A stretch of DNA of 38,534 bases from Bryobacterales bacterium (GTDB lineage: Bacteria > Acidobacteriota > Terriglobia > Bryobacterales > Bryobacteraceae). Each line of letters opens with the position of its first letter. Positions within the stretch are counted from its first letter, which is position 1. The position numbers and the translations under genes were made by a program. The stretch spans positions 1-38,534 of the forward strand of contig JAFAQY010000120.1 in the NCBI GenBank assembly GCA_019261985.1. The letters are read 5' to 3'. Below, piece by piece: positions 1-8,927 of this stretch. The notes under the pieces were generated by a model. It worked only from the letters and a program-made list of their open reading frames with translations. It was not told where the DNA came from and did no database searches.

Positions 1-1193
1 CGCGCGAAATATTTCGACTCTATAATTACCAGGAAATTCGGACGCCGATCCTGGAGGAAACGAGTCTGTTCGCGCGCGGGGTGGGCGCGGAGACCGACAT
101 CGTCAGCAAAGAGATGTACACGTTCGAGGACCGCGACGGCGCCTCGCTAACGTTGCGGCCCGAGATTACAGCGTCGGTAATGCGCGCCTACATCGAGCAC
201 CGCCTCGATCAGGTTCCGGGCGTAAAAAAGCTCTTTTACAGCGGCCAGGTGTTCCGGCGCGAACGGCCGCAGAAGGGCCGTTACCGGCAGTTCTATCAGA
301 TCGGCGGCGAGGCGATCGGGTCGGAGTCGCCGATTTTGGACGCCGAAGTCATCGAATTGAGCGCCGAACTTCTTTCCCGCTCTGGGATCGGCGGTTTTCA
401 TCTGCTGCTAAATTCCGTCGGCGATCCGAAGTGCCGTCCAGGTTACGTGGATCTATTGCGCGAGCGGCTCGCCGAAGTGGCGCCCCGGATGTGCGGCGAT
501 TGCCAGCGGCGATCGGTCACGAACCCGTTGCGCGTGCTCGACTGCAAGGTTGCCGAAGACCAACCCATCATCGAAACCCTGCCCTCAATCCTGGATCATC
601 TTTGCGCGGAGTGCAGCGAACACTTCGGGCACGTGCGGGCTTACCTGGATTCGCGCGGAATCTCCTATGAGGTCCGTCCGCGCCTGGTCCGGGGTCTCGA
701 TTACTATACCCGAACCACGTTCGAGTTCACGCACTCTGCTTTAGGTTCGCAGAACACGATTCTCGCCGGCGGAAGATATGACGGCCTGGCGGAAAGCATC
801 GGCTCGAAGGTTCCCGCGCCGGGTGTTGGATTTTCACTCGGCCAGGACCGTTTGGTGATGGCTCTGGAAGAAACTTGCCCGGATCGCTTCCAACCCGCGG
901 TGGACGTGTTCTTGGCGCCACTGGGCGGTAACGCCGAGCAGCACGCCGTTGGACTGGCCGCGGAACTGCGCTCGCATGGAATTTCCATCGAGCGCTCGGT
1001 AGACAAGAAGCTGAAGCGCGCGCTTGAAGTCGCGAATAAGATTGGGGCGCGCTTCGCGCTCATTGTGGGAGACGATGAGCTTGCAAAAGGAACTTATCAG
1101 TTAAAGGACATGAAAGCCGGAGACGCCAAGCAGCTTTCGCGCGAGGAACTGGCTGAACACATCAAACCAAAACATGGCACAAGTACCTCTTGA
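1..1193 (+). CDS. hisS: Histidyl-tRNA synthetase, 5' end outside the window
   Basis: Charges tRNA-His with histidine in the cytoplasm (class II aminoacyl-tRNA synthetase). The reading frame is open from base 3 without a start codon, so about the first 25-35 residues are missing; 396 residues are visible against about 420 for the family. Seen in order: motif 2 (FYSGQVFRRERPQKGRYRQF), the histidine-specific segment LVRGLDYYTRTTFEF, AGGRYDGL, motif 3 (PGVGFSLGQDRL), then the C-terminal anticodon-binding domain starting near VDVFLAPLGG and ending in a lysine-rich tail. The last 20 bases overlap the start of aspS in another frame, so the two are very likely co-transcribed and perhaps translationally coupled. 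hisS-aspS adjacency is a known bacterial arrangement. Confidence 0.97.
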   Translation, partial: REIFRLYNYQEIRTPILEETSLFARGVGAETDIVSKEMYTFEDRDGASLTLRPEITASVMRAYIEHRLDQVPGVKKLFYSGQVFRRERPQKGRYRQFYQIGGEAIGSESPILDAEVIELSAELLSRSGIGGFHLLLNSVGDPKCRPGYVDLLRERLAEVAPRMCGDCQRRSVTNPLRVLDCKVAEDQPIIETLPSILDHLCAECSEHFGHVRAYLDSRGISYEVRPRLVRGLDYYTRTTFEFTHSALGSQNTILAGGRYDGLAESIGSKVPAPGVGFSLGQDRLVMALEETCPDRFQPAVDVFLAPLGGNAEQHAVGLAAELRSHGISIERSVDKKLKRALEVANKIGARFALIVGDDELAKGTYQLKDMKAGDAKQLSREELAEHIKPKHGTSTS

Positions 1194-2952
1194 TTTTCTG
1201 GGCGACCTTCGCCGCACGCACACCTGCGGCCAGTTGCGCGCCTCCGATGCCGGCAAGCGCGCGATCCTCATGGGTTGGGTGCACCGGCGCCGCGATCTGG
1301 GCGGCGTGTTGTTCATTCATCTCCGAGACCGCGACGGCGTCACGCAAATCGTCTTCCGCGCGGATGGCGACCCGGCCGTGCATGCGAAGGCCGAGCTGCT
1401 TTCGTCCGAATATGTGGTTGCGGCGGAAGGCCCGGTGGTGCTGCGCAGCCCCGACACCATCAATCCCGCGATTCCTACGGGCGAAGTGGAAGTAGTCTGC
1501 GAAAAGTTGTGGATCTTGAACGAATCCCGCACGCCCCCGTTTCCGATGGAAGAGACGGTGGATGTTAAGGAAGACGCGCGTTTGAAATATCGCTATGTGG
1601 ATCTCCGCCGTCCGCATATGCAGCGGAACATTATCCTGCGCTCAAAGATGACGTTTGCGGTGCGGGAAACACTGACCAACATGGGCTTTCTCGAAATCGA
1701 GACGCCATTCATGACGCGCTCGACTCCCGAAGGCGCGCGCGATTATCTGGTGCCGAGCCGTGTCAGTCCGGGGATGTTCTATGCGCTGCCGCAATCGCCG
1801 CAAATTTTCAAACAGCTTTTGATGATATCGGGTTTCGAAAAATATTTCCAGATCGTCCGCTGTTTCCGCGACGAAGATTTGCGCGCCGACCGCCAGCCGG
1901 AGTTCACGCAGATCGACTTGGAGATGTCGTTTCCGCAACAGGAAACGATCTATGAAACCATTGAGCAAATGGTCGTGGCCGTGTGCAAGGCCGCGGGCTA
2001 CTCGGTACCCGTAACTTTTGCGCGCCTCACCTATGCCGAGGCAATGCGCTCATATGGCATCGATAAGCCGGATTTGCGCATTCCTCCATTTCACTGCGTC
2101 GAACATCTGTTCGCGGGCCAAAATCTCACTGCAGAAGGATTGCCTCTTGTCGCCATCCACATCCCCAAGACGGGTGCGCTGAGCCGCAAGGAGCGCGATG
2201 AACTGAAAGCCTTCGGACAGGAGCGGGGTTTGCGCGTGTACGACGATGTGAAGCGCCTGGAGCGCGATTATCCTGAGCCGATGGCCGAGGTCCGCAAGCG
2301 CGCCGGCGCCGGTGAAGATGATTTGCTGCTGCTCGCAGGATGGGGCGGAGAACCGAAAGGCAAAAGGCCCGACGAAACCGTTTTGTTGGCGTGCGGACAG
2401 TTGCGCCTCTACGCTGCGCAGAAGTATGCGGACAAACACAAGCTGCTGGATCCGCAAAATCTCCAATTTCTCTGGGTCACAGACTTTCCCATGTTCGAAT
2501 GGGACGAGGAGGAGCAGCGCTGGAACGCCGCTCATCACCCGTTTACTTCCGTCCACGATGAAGACATCGATAAGCTGACCAGCGATCCCGCGCATTGCCG
2601 CGCGAAATCGTACGACCTGGTGTTGAACGGTGTGGAGCTGGGATCGGGCTCGATTCGTATTCACCGGCGCGACGTACAATCGAAGGTTTTCGCGGCGCTG
2701 AGTTTTACGGAAGAAGAAGCCCGCAAACGATTCGGGTTTCTGCTGGAGGCGCTGGAATATGGTGCGCCGCCTCACGGCGGCATCGCGCTGGGTCTTGACC
2801 GGCTGGTGATGATTCTGGCCGGCGAATCCTCCATCCGTGAGGTAATCCCGTTCCCCAAAACCGCAAAAGCGACGGACTTGATGTGTGATGCGCCTTCGGA
2901 GGTGCCGGAGCGGCAGTTGCGGGAACTTGGGATTATGATTCGGAAGTCGTAA
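1174..2952 (+). CDS. aspS: Aspartyl-tRNA synthetase, bacterial type
   Basis: Charges tRNA-Asp. At 592 residues it matches the full-length bacterial form: N-terminal OB-fold anticodon domain (GWVHRRRDLGGVLF), class II catalytic core with motif 2 (FRDEDLRADRQPEFTQID), the inserted bacterial GAD domain in the middle (around residues 300-420), and motif 3 (GGIALGLDRLVMILAG). The ATG start lies inside hisS. By hand alignment to E. coli AspRS, the position that is His in non-discriminating AspRSs (near residue 31) is Leu here, and the second diagnostic position (near 81) is Asp rather than Gly. This leans toward a discriminating, Asp-tRNA-only enzyme, but it is an inference from two residues. Other family members are excluded by the GAD domain. 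Confidence 0.97.
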   Translation: MAQVPLDFLGDLRRTHTCGQLRASDAGKRAILMGWVHRRRDLGGVLFIHLRDRDGVTQIVFRADGDPAVHAKAELLSSEYVVAAEGPVVLRSPDTINPAIPTGEVEVVCEKLWILNESRTPPFPMEETVDVKEDARLKYRYVDLRRPHMQRNIILRSKMTFAVRETLTNMGFLEIETPFMTRSTPEGARDYLVPSRVSPGMFYALPQSPQIFKQLLMISGFEKYFQIVRCFRDEDLRADRQPEFTQIDLEMSFPQQETIYETIEQMVVAVCKAAGYSVPVTFARLTYAEAMRSYGIDKPDLRIPPFHCVEHLFAGQNLTAEGLPLVAIHIPKTGALSRKERDELKAFGQERGLRVYDDVKRLERDYPEPMAEVRKRAGAGEDDLLLLAGWGGEPKGKRPDETVLLACGQLRLYAAQKYADKHKLLDPQNLQFLWVTDFPMFEWDEEEQRWNAAHHPFTSVHDEDIDKLTSDPAHCRAKSYDLVLNGVELGSGSIRIHRRDVQSKVFAALSFTEEEARKRFGFLLEALEYGAPPHGGIALGLDRLVMILAGESSIREVIPFPKTAKATDLMCDAPSEVPERQLRELGIMIRKS

Positions 2953-2958
2953 AACTAC

Positions 2959-3016
2959 CGGCAGGCGGATTGGCAATCGGCCGCCGCTTGGCAAGCTGCC
3001 CCACTTTGGCCTGCCC
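2959..3016. repeat. Intergenic hairpin repeat (TTGGCAA family)
   Basis: Between aspS and the Rieske gene. Two mini-hairpins share the TTGGCAA centre (gatt-GGC-aatc at 2968-2978 and gctt-GGC-aagc at 2986-2996). They are enclosed by outer arms GGCAGGC (2960-2966) and GCCTGCC (3009-3015). It resembles the second half of the larger copies at 35758-35938 and 37474-37653. It may also act as the 3' end structure of the hisS-aspS transcript, but no T-tract follows. Confidence 0.6.
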
Positions 3017-3039
3017 CGCTCTGTTGTAAGCTTTTGCTG

Positions 3040-4314
3040 ATGCTCGATTTCGCCACCAACCAACTCCTCACGCAGACGTCCGCCGGAACGCCTATGGGCG
3101 ATTTGCTGCGCCGCTACTGGATGCCGATCGCCGCGGTTTCGGAGTTCGATCATCGAAGCATCAAGCCGGTCCGCCTGCTGGGCGAGGATCTCACGCTGTA
3201 CAAGGATCTGAGCGGCGCGTATGGTTTAGTCGACCGCCATTGTCCGCACCGCCGCGCCGATATGTCCTATGGATTCGTCGAGCAGTGCGGATTGCGCTGC
3301 AATTACCACGGCTGGCTCTTTGATGAAGCCGGCCGGTGCACGGAGCAGCCGTACGAAGAAATGGAAGCGCCCGAGGCAAGGTTCAAGGACCGGGTGCGAA
3401 TTAAGGCTTATCCAGTGCAAACGTTGGCCGGGCTCATTTGGGCTTACCTCGGGCCCGAGCCGGCGCCGCTTGTCCCAAACTGGGAGCCCTTCACGTGGAA
3501 GAACGGATTCGTGCAAATCGTGTTTGCCGATATTCCATGCAACTGGTTTCAGTGCCAGGAAAATTCGGTCGATCCCGTTCATTTCGAATGGATGCACATG
3601 AACTGGAGCGTGCGGCTCGCCGATAAGCTCGGGCCCTATTCGCCGCGGCATTTAAAGCTTGCGTTTGACGAGTTCGATTACGGCCTCGTTTACCGTCGCA
3701 TCCGCGAGGGGATGAGCGAAAACGATCCCATGTGGAAGGTGGGGCGTGTTTGTTTATGGCCGAATGCGCTCTTCACCGGCGATCATTTTGAATGGCGCGT
3801 GCCGGTCGACGACCACAATACGCTGAGCGTGACCTGGGCCTTCAGCCGCGTGCCGAAAGAGCGTGAGCCATATGCGCAGGAACGCATTCCAGCGTGGCAC
3901 GGGCCGGTCCGCGAAGCCGAATCTGGCCGCTGGATCTCGAGCCATGTCATGAATCAGGACTTCGTCGCCTGGGTGGGGCAAGGAACTGTCGCGGACCGGA
4001 CGAAAGAACATCTGGGCGCCAGCGACCGCGGGATTATTATGCTGCGGAAGCGATTCCTTAGCGATCTGGATGTTATCTCGCGTGGCGAAGACCCGAAAGC
4101 CACAATCCGCGACCCAGAGCTCAACCGCTGCCTCCCACTGCCGATCGCGGAGCGAAAGGTATTAACGGAAGGCCTCACACGGGAACAACTGCTCAACCAT
4201 CCGATTTATGGACGGCAGCTAAGCGAGGGCTATCCGTTTCAGCTCGGCCAACCGGAGGAAGTGCGCCTTGCGTACGAGGATGCGATGGGAGTTCCGACCC
4301 ATGCCGTGCCATAG
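3040..4314 (+). CDS. Rieske non-heme iron oxygenase, phthalate 4,5-dioxygenase alpha-like
   Basis: Likely the terminal oxygenase subunit of an aromatic or related ring-hydroxylating or demethylating oxygenase; it would need a separate reductase, and none is encoded nearby. The [2Fe-2S] Rieske motif is CPH at residues 68-70 and CNYH at 87-90. The catalytic domain carries the mononuclear iron site, with D178-x2-H181-x4-H186 in ENSVDPVHFEWMH and the carboxylate ligand D307 in MNQDF. The N-terminal SAGTPMGDLLRRYWMP stretch is typical of the phthalate dioxygenase-like branch. The 424-residue length is normal. I chose the ATG at 3040 over an upstream TTG at 3034; neither has a clear ribosome-binding site. 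Substrate is unknown, and demethylases share the same architecture. Confidence 0.88.
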   Translation: MLDFATNQLLTQTSAGTPMGDLLRRYWMPIAAVSEFDHRSIKPVRLLGEDLTLYKDLSGAYGLVDRHCPHRRADMSYGFVEQCGLRCNYHGWLFDEAGRCTEQPYEEMEAPEARFKDRVRIKAYPVQTLAGLIWAYLGPEPAPLVPNWEPFTWKNGFVQIVFADIPCNWFQCQENSVDPVHFEWMHMNWSVRLADKLGPYSPRHLKLAFDEFDYGLVYRRIREGMSENDPMWKVGRVCLWPNALFTGDHFEWRVPVDDHNTLSVTWAFSRVPKEREPYAQERIPAWHGPVREAESGRWISSHVMNQDFVAWVGQGTVADRTKEHLGASDRGIIMLRKRFLSDLDVISRGEDPKATIRDPELNRCLPLPIAERKVLTEGLTREQLLNHPIYGRQLSEGYPFQLGQPEEVRLAYEDAMGVPTHAVP

Positions 4315-4321
4315 TTGAGTT

Positions 4322-5155
4322 ATGGGGCTGGTTACGCTGGCCGATTCTCGAACTCTGGAATCCAAGCAGGAAGCTCTTTTCAACGCGGTCGCGCAAATTG
4401 GCAGCGTCATCATCGCGTATTCCGGCGGAGCGGATTCCGCATATCTCACATGGGCTGCGCACCGGGTTCTCGGCGATCGCGCGCTGGCGATAACCGCGGA
4501 CTCGCCCTCCCTGCCGGAATCGCACAAGCGCGATGCCGAGGAGTTTGCACGGACATGGGGAATCCGTCATGAGTACGTCGCCACCCGCGAGTTTGAGAAT
4601 CCCGATTACTTAAAAAACAGCCGCGACCGCTGTTTCCACTGCAAGGACGAGTTATTCACCGTTCTTGATGAATTGGCCAAGCAGCGCAATTTCGCACACG
4701 TCATCTACGGAGTGAACGTGGACGATCTGGGCGACTACCGTCCCGGCCAGCGTGCTGCGAAGATTCACCGAGTGAAAGCCCCGCTGGTGGATGCCGGTTT
4801 AACCAAGACTGAGATCCGCGAACTGTCGCGGAGAGCCGGACTCACAACGTGGGATAGGCCCGCCTCGGCTTGCCTTAGCTCCAGAATCCCTTACGGCACT
4901 GCAGTGACGATCGAAAACGTTAAGACTGTGGAAAAAGGTGAAGAGGCGATCCGTGCGCTCGGCTTCCGCCAATTCCGGGTTCGATTTCACGGGGATCTGG
5001 TCCGAATCGAGATTGCGCCGGAAGAATTGCCGCAGGCGCTTCATGCCGAAACGGCCCGCTCATTCACCGCGATTTTCAAACCGCTCGGCTTTCATTACGT
5101 GACGCTGGATCTGGAAGGCTACCGGCAAGGATCGCTCAACGAGGCGCTCCAGTAG
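4322..5155 (+). CDS. larE: LarE-type ATP-dependent sacrificial sulfur transferase
   Basis: LarE donates sulfur during synthesis of the nickel-pincer nucleotide cofactor of lactate racemase (LarA). It adenylates the pyridinium carboxylate and transfers sulfur, in the classical enzyme from its own cysteine. Seen here: the PP-loop SGGADS at residues 34-39, a RCFHCK pair (C104, C107), and the segment PASACLSSRIPYG, whose C184 fits the sacrificial cysteine by position. No further cysteines follow C184, so it looks like the single-cysteine rather than the three-cysteine [4Fe-4S] type. It starts 8 bp after the Rieske gene and probably shares its transcript. No larA, larB or larC is present in the window, so the partner genes must lie elsewhere or the protein serves another thiolation. 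The 277-residue length is normal. Confidence 0.9.
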   Translation: MGLVTLADSRTLESKQEALFNAVAQIGSVIIAYSGGADSAYLTWAAHRVLGDRALAITADSPSLPESHKRDAEEFARTWGIRHEYVATREFENPDYLKNSRDRCFHCKDELFTVLDELAKQRNFAHVIYGVNVDDLGDYRPGQRAAKIHRVKAPLVDAGLTKTEIRELSRRAGLTTWDRPASACLSSRIPYGTAVTIENVKTVEKGEEAIRALGFRQFRVRFHGDLVRIEIAPEELPQALHAETARSFTAIFKPLGFHYVTLDLEGYRQGSLNEALQ

Positions 5156-5184
5156 GACAAGCTTAAGCTTGTCCCTACTTTTTT
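5153..5184 (+). terminator. Intrinsic terminator overlapping the larE stop codon
   Basis: A perfect 20-bp palindrome lies at 5155-5174 (arms GGACAAGCTT / AAGCTTGTCC), extended by gta/tac with one bulged base and followed by six T residues at 5179-5184. This is the shape of a Rho-independent terminator for the Rieske-larE transcript. The larE TAG stop (5153-5155) forms the base of the stem. Confidence 0.7.
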
Positions 5185-5262
5185 AACTGAATCTTAACCA
5201 CTTTTTTACGTCATAGTCACAATCAACTGGTACATTCCAAGCTTTGACACCAACCAAAGCTC

Positions 5263-7461
5263 ATGACCAAATTCGTCCGCCTCTCTATTCTTGCGTTCAC
5301 GTTTGTTACTTGTGCCGCTTCGATTTCAATAGCTCAACCATTTGCCGGTTTCACCCCAGGAAATCTAATCGTTTCACGCAGCGCTTACGCGGGTGACGCG
5401 ACTATCATAGCCGTCGGCCAAGCGATTCCGCCGGTGTGCCCGTCGACGGCATCCTGCGGAACGGGCAAGGCCTCCGACAACGGCTTGTACCCTTCTGTCT
5501 CCTACACCAACAATGTTTGGAATAACAATACTATCGACGGCAGCTTCGGCGTTACCTCGCCGGTCTATCTCGATCAGATCACGCCGGCGGGAACGCTGGT
5601 GAATACACTTGCAATCCCGTCGAGCCTGGTGAATACCAGCTTCAGCTCGAAATCGGAACTGGCCTTGAATTTATCGGCGGATAGCTCGGCGATCACGTTC
5701 ATGGCGTACGTAGTGCCGGCCAATGCCATTGACGTGTCGAACTCCAACACCCCGGGTGTTTACGATCCCACGAACCCGGCCGGTGGAAGCTATTATCGAG
5801 CGGTGATTCAAGTTGGCTCGAATGGTTCCATTATGGTAACACCCACCAACGCGTATAGCGGCAACAATGGCCGCGCTGCTGCGTTAGCGAACGGCTATTA
5901 CTATATGGTTGGTAACTCGAACAACGGCGGCGGCACGCCTACCAACGTGATTAATTCCACCGGGGCCGAAATCGCTACGCCGGGACAGCCGGCATCGACG
6001 CCGCCGACGATGATTGGAAATTTCTCTATCGTTCAGGTGACGAATCCTGCAACGGGCCAACCCTATGCCGCGGACAAGGCCGGCAAGGATAACAATTTCC
6101 GAGGTCTGACGATTTTCAATAACACGATGTATGTCACCAAGGGGAGCGGAGGCAACGGCATAAACACCGTCTATCAAGTCGGAAACGCAGGCTCGCTGCC
6201 TACGCCGGCCACTGCCGCATCCGCGCCGATTACGGTTTTGCCTGGATTTCCCGTCACGCTGGCGAAGGACACCACCACCGCGACGTACCCGTTCGGAATC
6301 TGGTTCGCGAATTCGACGACTTTGTACGTAGGCGATGAGGGCGACGGAGTGGTAGCCGACGCCGCGAGCAGCAAAACCGCGGGACTGGAGAAGTGGGTAC
6401 TCACCAATGGGACGTGGAAGATGGTTTACGCGATGCAAAACGGGTTAAATCTCGGCCAGCAGTACAGCATCACCGGATACCCCACCACTTTGAATCCCGC
6501 TACAGACGGCATCCGCAATATCACAGGAAAGGTCAATGGCGACGGCACCGTAACGATTTGGGGCGTCACCTCGACCGTGAGCGCCAACGGAGATCAAGGC
6601 GCCGATCCAAACAAGCTGGTTTCGATCACCGATACTCTGGCGAACACCGACCCATCCGTCGCAGCCAATGAGAAGTTCACCACGGTTCGCAGCGCCAATT
6701 GGGGCGAAGTTTTAAGGGGTGTGTCGTTCGCGCCGACGGTGAGTTCAACCACATCCGGGACTCCTTTGTTCAGCAACGTTGCGAATCCAGGAGCCACAGC
6801 GATTGCTCCGGGGTCGCTGGCGGCCGCGGATGGCTCCAATATCGCGTCCGGAAATCCCGGGCCGATCCTGGGGCTGTTCCCCACAATATTCGCCGGAACC
6901 TCGGTCTCTATTCTGGATGCGGCCGGAAAAACGACTGCGGCACAGCTGTATTACGTTTCCCCGAACGAAATCGGTTATTACGTTCCAACCGGAGTGGCAA
7001 CCGGCACGGCGAAGGTGACTGTTTCAAGCAATGGGTCCAGCCAGACTGGCAGCGTTCAAATTGCGAATGCCGCGCCGGGATTATTTACGATCAACAGCTC
7101 CGGTTTGGCGGCGGCGTATGTTTTGCGTGTGTCCGGCACAACTCAAACTTATGAGTCTGTTTTTTCGCTCAACAACTCTGGTGCGATCGTGGCTGCGCCG
7201 ATCAATATGGGCGCGGCCACCGATAACGTTTACTTGTCTCTGTATGGCACCGGAATATCCGGCGCGGGCGCCTCGGGCGTGCAGGTTACGATCAATGGCG
7301 TCAACGCCCCGATTACATTTTCGGGCCCGCAAGGGCTGACGCCTGGGTTGGATCAAGTGAACGTCCAAATCCCGCAATCGCTTGCAGGCAAGGGCAACGT
7401 CAACGTGCAGCTAACGGCGGGCGGCGTTGCAGCCAATCCAGTGCAGATCACAATTCAGTAG
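5263..7461 (+). CDS. Secreted protein with Solibacter-type C-terminal domain
   Basis: Function unknown. The 732-residue protein starts with a Sec signal peptide (hydrophobic residues 7-24, ending SIAQP). A long Asn/Gly/Thr-rich region follows (about 25-500), with repeated short blocks resembling a beta-propeller or beta-rich extracellular surface protein (for example FGIWFANSTTLYVGDEGDG). The C-terminal ~230 residues (LFSNVANPGATAIAPGSLAA onward) match the Solibacter-lineage domain I know as TIGR03437. Its features here are YYVSPNEIGYYVPTG, a GPQGLTPGLDQVNVQIP block and a final VQITIQ strand. That domain is strongly associated with Solibacter-like Acidobacteria and usually sits at the end of large exported proteins. 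No catalytic motif is visible. The gene is preceded by a terminator and is probably monocistronic. Confidence 0.85.
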   Translation: MTKFVRLSILAFTFVTCAASISIAQPFAGFTPGNLIVSRSAYAGDATIIAVGQAIPPVCPSTASCGTGKASDNGLYPSVSYTNNVWNNNTIDGSFGVTSPVYLDQITPAGTLVNTLAIPSSLVNTSFSSKSELALNLSADSSAITFMAYVVPANAIDVSNSNTPGVYDPTNPAGGSYYRAVIQVGSNGSIMVTPTNAYSGNNGRAAALANGYYYMVGNSNNGGGTPTNVINSTGAEIATPGQPASTPPTMIGNFSIVQVTNPATGQPYAADKAGKDNNFRGLTIFNNTMYVTKGSGGNGINTVYQVGNAGSLPTPATAASAPITVLPGFPVTLAKDTTTATYPFGIWFANSTTLYVGDEGDGVVADAASSKTAGLEKWVLTNGTWKMVYAMQNGLNLGQQYSITGYPTTLNPATDGIRNITGKVNGDGTVTIWGVTSTVSANGDQGADPNKLVSITDTLANTDPSVAANEKFTTVRSANWGEVLRGVSFAPTVSSTTSGTPLFSNVANPGATAIAPGSLAAADGSNIASGNPGPILGLFPTIFAGTSVSILDAAGKTTAAQLYYVSPNEIGYYVPTGVATGTAKVTVSSNGSSQTGSVQIANAAPGLFTINSSGLAAAYVLRVSGTTQTYESVFSLNNSGAIVAAPINMGAATDNVYLSLYGTGISGAGASGVQVTINGVNAPITFSGPQGLTPGLDQVNVQIPQSLAGKGNVNVQLTAGGVAANPVQITIQ

Positions 7462-7561
7462 AAACCCGAATATGCGGGAGTTCGAGCGCGCTCGATCTCC
7501 GGCGTGCGGCACGCAAGCGACGCCCACCACCGTGGCCGCGGTAGGGACGGCAAACCCCGGG

Positions 7562-7576
7562 GCTCGGCAGCCGAGC
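7562..7576. repeat. Short intergenic hairpin
   Basis: Perfect arms GCTCGGC and GCCGAGC around a single A, in the 194-bp gap between two exported-protein genes (7462-7655). The gap is otherwise featureless except for a good ribosome-binding site (GGAGG near 7645) before the next ATG. No T-tract follows, so a terminator is uncertain. Confidence 0.4.
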
Positions 7577-7655
7577 GGCCGCTTTCACACGCTTGACACC
7601 CACGTTTCCTTAAAGCATCATCGCGAATAGCTTCGTAACTAAGCTGGAGGTCGTC

Positions 7656-8924
7656 ATGAAACTCGTCCTTTTCGCGTCGCTTGCGGGAATCGCCGCGGCT
7701 CAGACGCAGCCGGAACAGGTGACGTTTACCAAAGATGTTGCTCCCATCCTCCAGGAGAAGTGTCAAACCTGCCACCGGCCCGATACGTTCGCACCCATGT
7801 CGCTGCTGACATATGAGGAGGCGCGCCCGTGGGCGAAGGCGATCAAGGCGAAGGTGATCGCGCGTGAGATGCCGCCTTGGTATATCGACAAGAACGTCGG
7901 CGTGCGTCACTTCAAAAACGATGTGTCGCTCACGGATTCAGAGCTCGCGACGATTGTGAAATGGGTTGACGCTGGAGCGCCTAAAGGGAACCCCGCCGAT
8001 ATGCCCCCGCCGCGAAAGTTCGAAGACGCGAAAACCTGGCACATGGGCGAGCCGGATGTAATCGTTCAATTACCAAAGGACATAATCGTGCCCGCGCAGG
8101 GCGCCGACAGATGGATTGACGTGGTGGTGGATTCGGGCCTGAACGAAGACCGCTATATTCAAGGGATTGAGGTCGTGCCGATAAAGGGCTTTCGCTCCGT
8201 GCATCACGTCACCACCGCGATGAAGCACGAGGACGATGCGGACGATGGGGATAACGTACAGGGCGTTTTCCTGAACGAATATGCGCTCGGAAAGAACGCC
8301 GATATGTTTCCCGAAGGAGCGGGGCGGATGATCAAGGCGGGCACGAAGATTAATTTCAATTTGCACCTGCATTCGACCGGGACGGAAACGCCGATCAATG
8401 TCGCGCTGGGTCTAAAGCTCTATCCGAAAGGGTATACGCCGCACTACAACGAGATCACGGAGAAGATCGGCGATCCGAAGGATCTGGATATTCCGCCCAA
8501 CGCGGACAACGTCCGGTTCGAGGGATATCAAACACTCGCGAAACCGGCGCGGCTGCTGTCGTTTCAACCGCACCTGCACAACCGCGGAAAGGCGTCCTGC
8601 ATGGAGGCCATTTATCCGGGTGGGCACAAGGTCGAAACACTCAGTTGCGTCAGCCGCTACCAGTTCGCCTGGCATCTTGTGTATCTGTACGACGAAGACG
8701 AGCAGCCTCTGCTGCCCGCGGGGACCATCCTGCATCTGATTTCCTGGTACGACAACTCGCCCGGGAACAAATTCAATCCCGATCCCGACAATCTGATCAC
8801 CTACGGCCAGCGCACCATCGATGAAATGGGCGGCGCTTGGGTCAGCTATTACTACTTATCGGACGAAGAATTCAAGCAGCAAACGGAAGCGCGCAAGAAA
8901 AAGACCCTTACGAAAACGGAGTAG
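7656..8924 (+). CDS. Exported cytochrome c / copper type II monooxygenase-like protein
   Basis: A predicted extracytoplasmic redox protein. A short signal peptide (residues 1-15) is followed by a c-type haem motif CQTCH (36-40) inside the segment VAPILQEKCQTCHRPDTFAPMSL that continues to REMPPWY. The C-terminal ~270 residues have the histidine pattern of the peptidylglycine/dopamine-type copper monooxygenase fold: HH at 183-184 (CuH-like), HLH at 237-239 (CuM-like), and HLHNRGKASCM at 306-316, which supplies further His and Met. Such fusions are frequent in Acidobacteria as secreted 'ascorbate-dependent monooxygenase' proteins of unknown substrate. Ribosome-binding site GGAGG lies ~7 bp before the ATG. 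It runs 3 bp ahead of the next gene, so the two form an operon. The enzymatic reaction is inferred from fold residues only. Confidence 0.8.
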   Translation: MKLVLFASLAGIAAAQTQPEQVTFTKDVAPILQEKCQTCHRPDTFAPMSLLTYEEARPWAKAIKAKVIAREMPPWYIDKNVGVRHFKNDVSLTDSELATIVKWVDAGAPKGNPADMPPPRKFEDAKTWHMGEPDVIVQLPKDIIVPAQGADRWIDVVVDSGLNEDRYIQGIEVVPIKGFRSVHHVTTAMKHEDDADDGDNVQGVFLNEYALGKNADMFPEGAGRMIKAGTKINFNLHLHSTGTETPINVALGLKLYPKGYTPHYNEITEKIGDPKDLDIPPNADNVRFEGYQTLAKPARLLSFQPHLHNRGKASCMEAIYPGGHKVETLSCVSRYQFAWHLVYLYDEDEQPLLPAGTILHLISWYDNSPGNKFNPDPDNLITYGQRTIDEMGGAWVSYYYLSDEEFKQQTEARKKKTLTKTE

Positions 8925-8927
8925 AGC

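Noticed and set aside
2050-3153. Open frame of 367 codons on the minus strand opposite aspS and the start of the Rieske gene
   Set aside because: It runs antisense to a clear aspS, has no family similarity, is rich in Arg and His as expected for a GC-rich shadow frame, and lacks a ribosome-binding site.
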